Assembly: GCF_001113365.1 (NCBI RefSeq)
Contig: NZ_CKYA01000001.1
Location: forward strand, 441,501 to 505,500
Source of the DNA: Streptococcus pneumoniae
Lineage (GTDB): Bacteria > Bacillota > Bacilli > Lactobacillales > Streptococcaceae
Length of the DNA: 64,000 bases
Direction: 5' to 3'
The translations under genes and the position numbers were made by a program. Below the pieces are notes generated by a model. That model was not told the origin of the DNA. It saw only the letters and a program-made list of their open reading frames with translations, and searched no databases. This document shows, in pieces, positions 60,101-64,000 of the stretch (the first letter of the stretch is position 1; the number at the start of each line of letters is the position of its first letter).

Positions 60101-61127
60101 ACATTATTCAGTAGCTGATTTGTTTGCAAATCTTTACAAAAAACGAAAGGCAAATATTTTAGCTCTCATCGCTTTATTTGCTCTCATTGCTGTACCATTT
60201 ACAATTAAAGCTGTTAAGAATAAAAATACTGTCAAAGATACAACAAGTTATTCAACTTATCTTAGCTATAAAATCACTCCTCCAGAAGACTCAGCTAAAA
60301 CAATTTTGAATCATCAAATTGGTGGTTATAGTGATTTTTATGGGAAATTGATTGATGGTAATTTGAATGGAGCTTATCTTTTCAATGATGTAGAACCCAG
60401 TGAGTTGAAAAAAATTGCCAGTGAATTAGACACGACAGAAACAACCTTGAAAAATTCAACGAATGATTATTGGTGGAAAAAATTGACCGTCTACTATATG
60501 ATTGACGATGCAGGGGTTGGTGTGAAAATTTTGACATCAAGTAAAGATGCTAATGATTTGTTAGAGCGAAAAATTGATGGATTGATTGAGAAATTTAAAC
60601 ACACTTTTGCAAATGTAAAAATTGAAAAATTGGAAACCATCAACTCTAAAGAATTGAATGCAAATGGTGAGACAGCACTTGGATTGAATGTGAAAAACTT
60701 GATTCTCCGTTTAGCTGTTATTGGAGTAGTTTGTGTGATTTTGGTTGTGATGGGGAATGTATTGATTTATCTCTTTAATCCAACAATCAATAGAGCAGGT
60801 GATTTTTCTCAGTATCAAATTGATTTTGTAACAGAGATTACAACAATTGCTAACCTAGCAGATGTCTTGTCATACAAAAATGCTGGACAAGAATTAACAA
60901 TCGTTAGCTCAAATAAAGCTATCCTAGATAAATTGAAACAGAGTCAAGAGGCTTTAAAAGGAATGCATTTTGTAGATTTACAGGATGTATCATCTCTTTT
61001 GGAAAGAGATACAGTCCTTCTTGTTGAAGAGTACGGAGTGACTCGTTATAAGAAATTTGAACAAAGTCTTCAAATTCTTAGAAACTTAAATCGTTCTATC
61101 CTCGGTGTAGCAACCTTTAAATTATAA
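60093..61127 (+). CDS. Wzz-like chain-length regulator type membrane protein
   Basis: A 344-residue protein with two membrane helices, residues 22-40 (ILALIALFALIAVPFTI) and 208-230 (ILRLAVIGVVCVILVVMG), which bracket an extracellular part of about 165 residues rich in helix. The C-terminal 105 residues, beginning FNPTINRAGDFSQYQ, are cytoplasmic and resemble the kinase-like tail of Wzz/CapA proteins but without a Walker A motif. It overlaps the polymerase gene by 8 bases and probably controls chain length. Last gene of the cluster, with a terminator after it. Confidence 0.7.
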   Translation: MFEHYSVADLFANLYKKRKANILALIALFALIAVPFTIKAVKNKNTVKDTTSYSTYLSYKITPPEDSAKTILNHQIGGYSDFYGKLIDGNLNGAYLFNDVEPSELKKIASELDTTETTLKNSTNDYWWKKLTVYYMIDDAGVGVKILTSSKDANDLLERKIDGLIEKFKHTFANVKIEKLETINSKELNANGETALGLNVKNLILRLAVIGVVCVILVVMGNVLIYLFNPTINRAGDFSQYQIDFVTEITTIANLADVLSYKNAGQELTIVSSNKAILDKLKQSQEALKGMHFVDLQDVSSLLERDTVLLVEEYGVTRYKKFEQSLQILRNLNRSILGVATFKL

Positions 61128-61145
61128 GCATTCTGATGTATCAGG

Positions 61146-61178
61146 TCTTCAAAGTCGGCTAAGAGCCGATTTTGAAGG
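61146..61178 (+). terminator. Terminator of the teichoic acid cluster
   Basis: CTTCAAAGTCGGC and GCCGATTTTGAAG form a 13-bp stem with loop TAAGA, followed by GCTTTTTC. Confidence 0.85.
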
Positions 61179-61199
61179 CTTTTTCTATCTGTCTGCTTA

Positions 61200-61310
61200 T
61201 ACTCAATGAAAATCAAAAAGCAAACTAGGAAGCTAGCCGCAGGTTGCTCAAAATACTGTTTTGAGGTTGCAGATAGAGCTGACGTGGTTTGAAGAGATTT
61301 TCGAAGAGTA
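61200..61310 (+). repeat. RUP-like repeat, typical length
   Basis: 111 bp from TACTCAATGAAAATCAAAAA to GATTTTCGAAGAGTA with TA ends, close to the 107-bp RUP length. It lies between the teichoic acid cluster and mecA and is the best preserved of the three copies. Confidence 0.8.
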
Positions 61311-61429
61311 TTAGAGTCTTCTACAGAAGTTACCCTATGGAAAATCTAGCCCGATAGAGGAGCCTTCTTTTGATAAAATCGTAAAAATCTAGTATAATAG
61401 ATAGAACTGAAAGTATGAGGTTACTAGCA

Positions 61430-62167
61430 ATGAAAATGAAACAAATCAGTGATACAACTTTAAAAATCACGATGTCTTTAGAGGATTTGATGGATCGAGG
61501 CATGGAGATTGCTGACTTTCTCGTTCCTCAAGAAAAAACAGAAGAGTTCTTTTATGCTATCTTGGATGAGTTAGAGATGCCTGAGAGCTTTTTAGATACA
61601 GGTATGTTGAGCTTCCGTGTGACTCCAAAACCTGATAAGGTAGATGTCTTTGTAACCAAATCAAAGATTGACCAAAATCTAGATTTTGAAGACTTATCGG
61701 ATTTACCAGATATGGAAGAATTGGCTCAAATGTCGCCAGATGAATTTATCAAAACCCTGGAAAAAAGCATCGCAGACAAAACCAAGGATGATATCGAAGC
61801 CATTCAATCTCTAGAGCAAGTCGAAGCCAAGGAAGAAGAGCAGGAGCAGGATCAACAAGAAGTTGAGAGCAAGAAAGAACCTTACATCTACTACATCCTT
61901 TCTTTTACTAAGTTGGCTGACTTGGTGTCTTTTGCTAAGACAGTGACTTTTGAGATGGAAACTTCTGAACTCTACAAGATGAATGAGCGCTATTATTTGA
62001 CTATTTTAGTGGATATTGAAAATCATCCAAGTCCATATCCAGCTTGGCTGTTGGCTCGTATGCGCGAGTTTGCGGATGATAGTGATATCAGTCGTTCAGT
62101 ATTGCAGGAGTATGGCCAAGTCTTGATGAATCACGATGCAGTGCTCAATCTACAAAAGATTGGATAA
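61430..62167 (+). CDS. mecA: Adaptor protein MecA
   Basis: A 245-residue ClpC adaptor. The N-terminal substrate-binding domain (KQISDTTLKITMSLEDLMDR), an acidic linker (EAKEEEQEQDQQEVESKKE, about 136-154) and the C-terminal ClpC-binding domain are in order. In streptococci MecA delivers ComX (and possibly ComW) for degradation by ClpCP. The ATG at 61430 follows GAGG at 10 bases; the ATG at 61415 is preceded by no site. A TATAAT at 61393-61398 is the promoter. Confidence 0.95.
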   Translation: MKMKQISDTTLKITMSLEDLMDRGMEIADFLVPQEKTEEFFYAILDELEMPESFLDTGMLSFRVTPKPDKVDVFVTKSKIDQNLDFEDLSDLPDMEELAQMSPDEFIKTLEKSIADKTKDDIEAIQSLEQVEAKEEEQEQDQQEVESKKEPYIYYILSFTKLADLVSFAKTVTFEMETSELYKMNERYYLTILVDIENHPSPYPAWLLARMREFADDSDISRSVLQEYGQVLMNHDAVLNLQKIG

Positions 62168-62200
62168 TCCTTTCTGGAAAGCTATTTCTAGATTTTAAGA

Positions 62201-62232
62201 AGAGCGAATCATGGGATTCGTTTTTTCTTTTT
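62201..62232 (+). terminator. Terminator of mecA
   Basis: CGAATC (62205-62210) and GATTCG (62215-62220) with loop ATGG and flanking A/T pairs, followed by TTTTTTCTTTTT. Confidence 0.7.
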
Positions 62233-62277
62233 ATACTGAAATAGTGATTTACTATAATAGGAATTTTCACAAAATTC

Positions 62278-62286
62278 TGTTATAAT
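62278..62286 (+). promoter_or_regulatory. Promoter of hom-thrB
   Basis: Extended TGTTATAAT with TATAAT at 62281-62286; no clear -35. hom begins 32 bases later, after GAGGAGACAAAC. Confidence 0.6.
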
Positions 62287-62317
62287 GGCTATATTAGAAA
62301 ATTTCGAGGAGACAAAC

Positions 62318-63604
62318 ATGACAGTTAAAATTGCTTTACTAGGATTTGGTACCGTTGCAAGTGGTGTGCCTTTCCTCCTAAAGGAAAATGGAGAAAAAAT
62401 CAATCAATCAGCACATTCAGAGATTGAAGTTGCCAAGGTATTGGTCAAGGATGAAGATGAAAAGAATCGCTTGCTTGTAGCAGGGAATGACTTTAACTTT
62501 GTAACCAATGTGGATGACATTTTGTCAGATCAAGACATTACGATCGTAGTGGAATTGATGGGGCGTATCGAACCAGCTAAAACCTTTATCACTCGTGCCT
62601 TGGAAGCTGGGAAACACGTTGTGACTGCTAACAAGGACCTTTTGGCTGTCCATGGTGCAGAATTGTTAGAAATCGCTAAAGAGCATAATGTAGCACTTTA
62701 CTACGAGGCAGCAGTAGCTGGTGGGATTCCAATTCTTCGTACCTTGGCAAATTCCTTGGCTTCTGATAAAATTACGCGCGTGCTTGGAGTGGTTAATGGA
62801 ACTTCCAACTTCATGATGACCAAGATGGTGGAAGAAGGATGGTCTTACAACGATGCTCTTGCGGAAGCACAACGTCTAGGATTTGCAGAAAGCGATCCGA
62901 CAAATGATGTGGATGGGATTGATGCAGCCTACAAGATGGTTATTTTGAGCCAATTTGCTTTTGGTATGAAGGTTGCATTTGACGATGTAGCCCACAAGGG
63001 AATCCGCAACATCACACCAGAAGACGTAGCCGTAGCCCAAGAACTTGGCTATGTAGTGAAATTGGTTGGCTCTATCGAGGAAACTCCTTCAGGAATTGCT
63101 GCAGAAGTGACTCCAACCTTCCTACCTAAAGCGCACCCACTTGCTAGTGTGAATGGCGTAATGAACGCTGTCTTTGTAGAATCTATCGGTATCGGTGAGT
63201 CTATGTACTATGGGCCAGGTGCGGGTCAAAAACCAACTGCAACAAGTGTTGTAGCAGATATTGTCCGTATCGTTCGTCGCTTGAATGATGGTACTATTGG
63301 TAAAGACTTCAACGAATATAGTCGTGACTTGGTCTTGGCAAATCCTGAAGATGTCAAAGCAAACTACTACTTCTCAATCTTGGCTCCAGACTCAAAAGGT
63401 CAGGTCTTGAAATTGGCTGAAATCTTCAATGCTCAAGATATTTCCTTCAAGCAAATCCTCCAAGATGGAAAAGAAGGTGACAAGGCGCGTGTTGTGATTA
63501 TCACACACAAGATTGATAAAGCCCAGCTTGAAAATGTCTCAGCTGAATTGAAGAAGGTTTCAGAATTCGACCTCTTGAATACCTTCAAGGTGCTAGGAGA
63601 ATAA
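62318..63604 (+). CDS. hom: Homoserine dehydrogenase
   Basis: A 428-residue NAD(P)-dependent enzyme that reduces aspartate semialdehyde to homoserine. LGFGTVASGVPFLLKENG (nucleotide site, about 8-25), HVVTANKDLLAVHG with the catalytic K, AAVAGGIPILRTL, GVVNGTSNFMMTKM and DPTNDVDGIDAAYK are all present, and a C-terminal ACT-type domain (after about 350) completes the family length. I choose ATG 62318 over 62285, which lies in the -10 box. Followed by thrB after one base. Confidence 0.96.
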   Translation: MTVKIALLGFGTVASGVPFLLKENGEKINQSAHSEIEVAKVLVKDEDEKNRLLVAGNDFNFVTNVDDILSDQDITIVVELMGRIEPAKTFITRALEAGKHVVTANKDLLAVHGAELLEIAKEHNVALYYEAAVAGGIPILRTLANSLASDKITRVLGVVNGTSNFMMTKMVEEGWSYNDALAEAQRLGFAESDPTNDVDGIDAAYKMVILSQFAFGMKVAFDDVAHKGIRNITPEDVAVAQELGYVVKLVGSIEETPSGIAAEVTPTFLPKAHPLASVNGVMNAVFVESIGIGESMYYGPGAGQKPTATSVVADIVRIVRRLNDGTIGKDFNEYSRDLVLANPEDVKANYYFSILAPDSKGQVLKLAEIFNAQDISFKQILQDGKEGDKARVVIITHKIDKAQLENVSAELKKVSEFDLLNTFKVLGE

Positions 63605-63605
63605 G

Positions 63606-64000
63606 ATGAAGATTATTGTACCTGCAACCAGTGCCAATATCGGGCCAGGTTTTGACTCGGTCGGTGTAGCTGTAACCAAGTATCTTCAAATTGAGGTCTG
63701 TGAAGAACGAGATGAGTGGTTGATTGAACATCAGATTGGCAAATGGATTCCACATGACGAGCGTAATCTCTTGCTCAAAATCGCTTTGCAAATTGTATCA
63801 GACTTGCAACCAAGACGTTTGAAAATGACTAGTGATGTTCCCCTGGCGCGTGGTTTGGGTTCTTCCAGTTCTGTTATTGTTGCTGGGATTGAACTGGCCA
63901 ACCAACTGGGCCAGCTCAACTTGTCAGACCATGAAAAATTGCAGTTAGCTACCAAGATTGAAGGGCACCCTGACAATGTGGCTCCAGCCATTTATGGTAA
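63606..64000 (+). CDS. thrB: Homoserine kinase, 3' end cut by window
   Basis: The first 131 residues of a GHMP-family kinase. The N-terminal motif KIIVPATSANIGPGFDSVGV and the ATP loop PLARGLGSSSSVIVAG (about residues 82-97) mark it as ThrB, which phosphorylates homoserine toward threonine. The ATG stands one base after the hom stop, with AGGAGAATAAG as ribosome site. The rest of the gene lies beyond the window. Confidence 0.95.
   Translation, partial: MKIIVPATSANIGPGFDSVGVAVTKYLQIEVCEERDEWLIEHQIGKWIPHDERNLLLKIALQIVSDLQPRRLKMTSDVPLARGLGSSSSVIVAGIELANQLGQLNLSDHEKLQLATKIEGHPDNVAPAIYG

Noticed and set aside
1..64000. CRISPR arrays, tRNA or rRNA genes, complete insertion sequences, prophage genes
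   Set aside because: I looked for regularly spaced repeats, tRNA cloverleaf motifs, transposases and integrases and saw none. The only spaced repeats are the protein-coding ones, the 9-bp array, the 185-bp direct repeat and the three RUP-like elements.

Overview
The window looks like chromosome of a mitis-group Streptococcus (S. mitis, S. oralis or a close relative of S. pneumoniae). The evidence is low GC, AGGAG-type ribosome sites, extended -10 promoters (TGNTATAAT), RUP-like intergenic repeats, and a gene order that I recognise from pneumococcus: lgt, hemW, spx, pst-phoU, murB-potABCD, alaS, the aro cluster, licD/tarP, mecA, hom-thrB. A full LtaS-type lipoteichoic acid synthase, which I remember from S. 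mitis and S. oralis but not from S. pneumoniae, argues for a non-pneumococcal species. This is inference from memory, not from a search.

Region 1-12.4 kb: the 3' part of lgt, two small membrane-associated genes (DUF948, YtxH), then one 3520-residue LPXTG-anchored surface protein. It has a YSIRK signal, an unfamiliar N-terminal region, Ig-like and Rib-like modules, seven modules each ending in a thrombospondin-type-3 calcium motif, and twelve C-terminal repeats of about 90 residues. Its promoter overlaps four tandem copies of a 9-bp repeat.

Region 12.4-18.7 kb: housekeeping genes (hemW, acyl-ACP thioesterase, HAD phosphatase, a membrane protein, spx, UPF0223, an inositol-phosphatase family enzyme, an RNA m5C methyltransferase). 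Region 18.7-25.3 kb: a 685-bp intergenic stretch with a long RUP-like repeat, the phosphate operon pstSCAB1B2-phoU, and an orphan amino-acid-binding lipoprotein.

Region 25.3-29.5 kb is the most disturbed part. A MocR-type regulator faces right-hand genes across a divergent promoter. That whole promoter plus the start of the regulator gene is repeated as a 185-bp direct repeat 1286 bp further on, in front of budA. Between the copies lies a small secreted, bacteriocin-like gene broken by three in-frame stop codons, followed by a tiny two-helix membrane protein.

Region 29.5-45.1 kb: murB, a potABCD polyamine transporter with an RNA-like leader, an alanine T-box controlling a LURP-one-like gene and alaS, an alpha-amylase with a cre site, an ABC exporter pair, a small membrane protein, and ltaS. 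Region 45.2-55.6 kb: an rRNA methyltransferase gene and the shikimate/aromatic cluster (aroD, aroE, aroB, aroC, tyrA, ylbF-like, aroA, aroK, pheA) ending in an LCP-family gene. Region 55.7-61.1 kb: licD-family gene, two glycosyltransferases, a Wzy-like polymerase and a Wzz-like protein, which I read as teichoic acid chain assembly. Region 61.1-64 kb: a RUP-like repeat, mecA, hom and the start of thrB.

Two genes (hemW and the rRNA methyltransferase that heads the aro operon) have a strong -10 box placed so that transcription should begin at the start codon, suggesting leaderless mRNAs.
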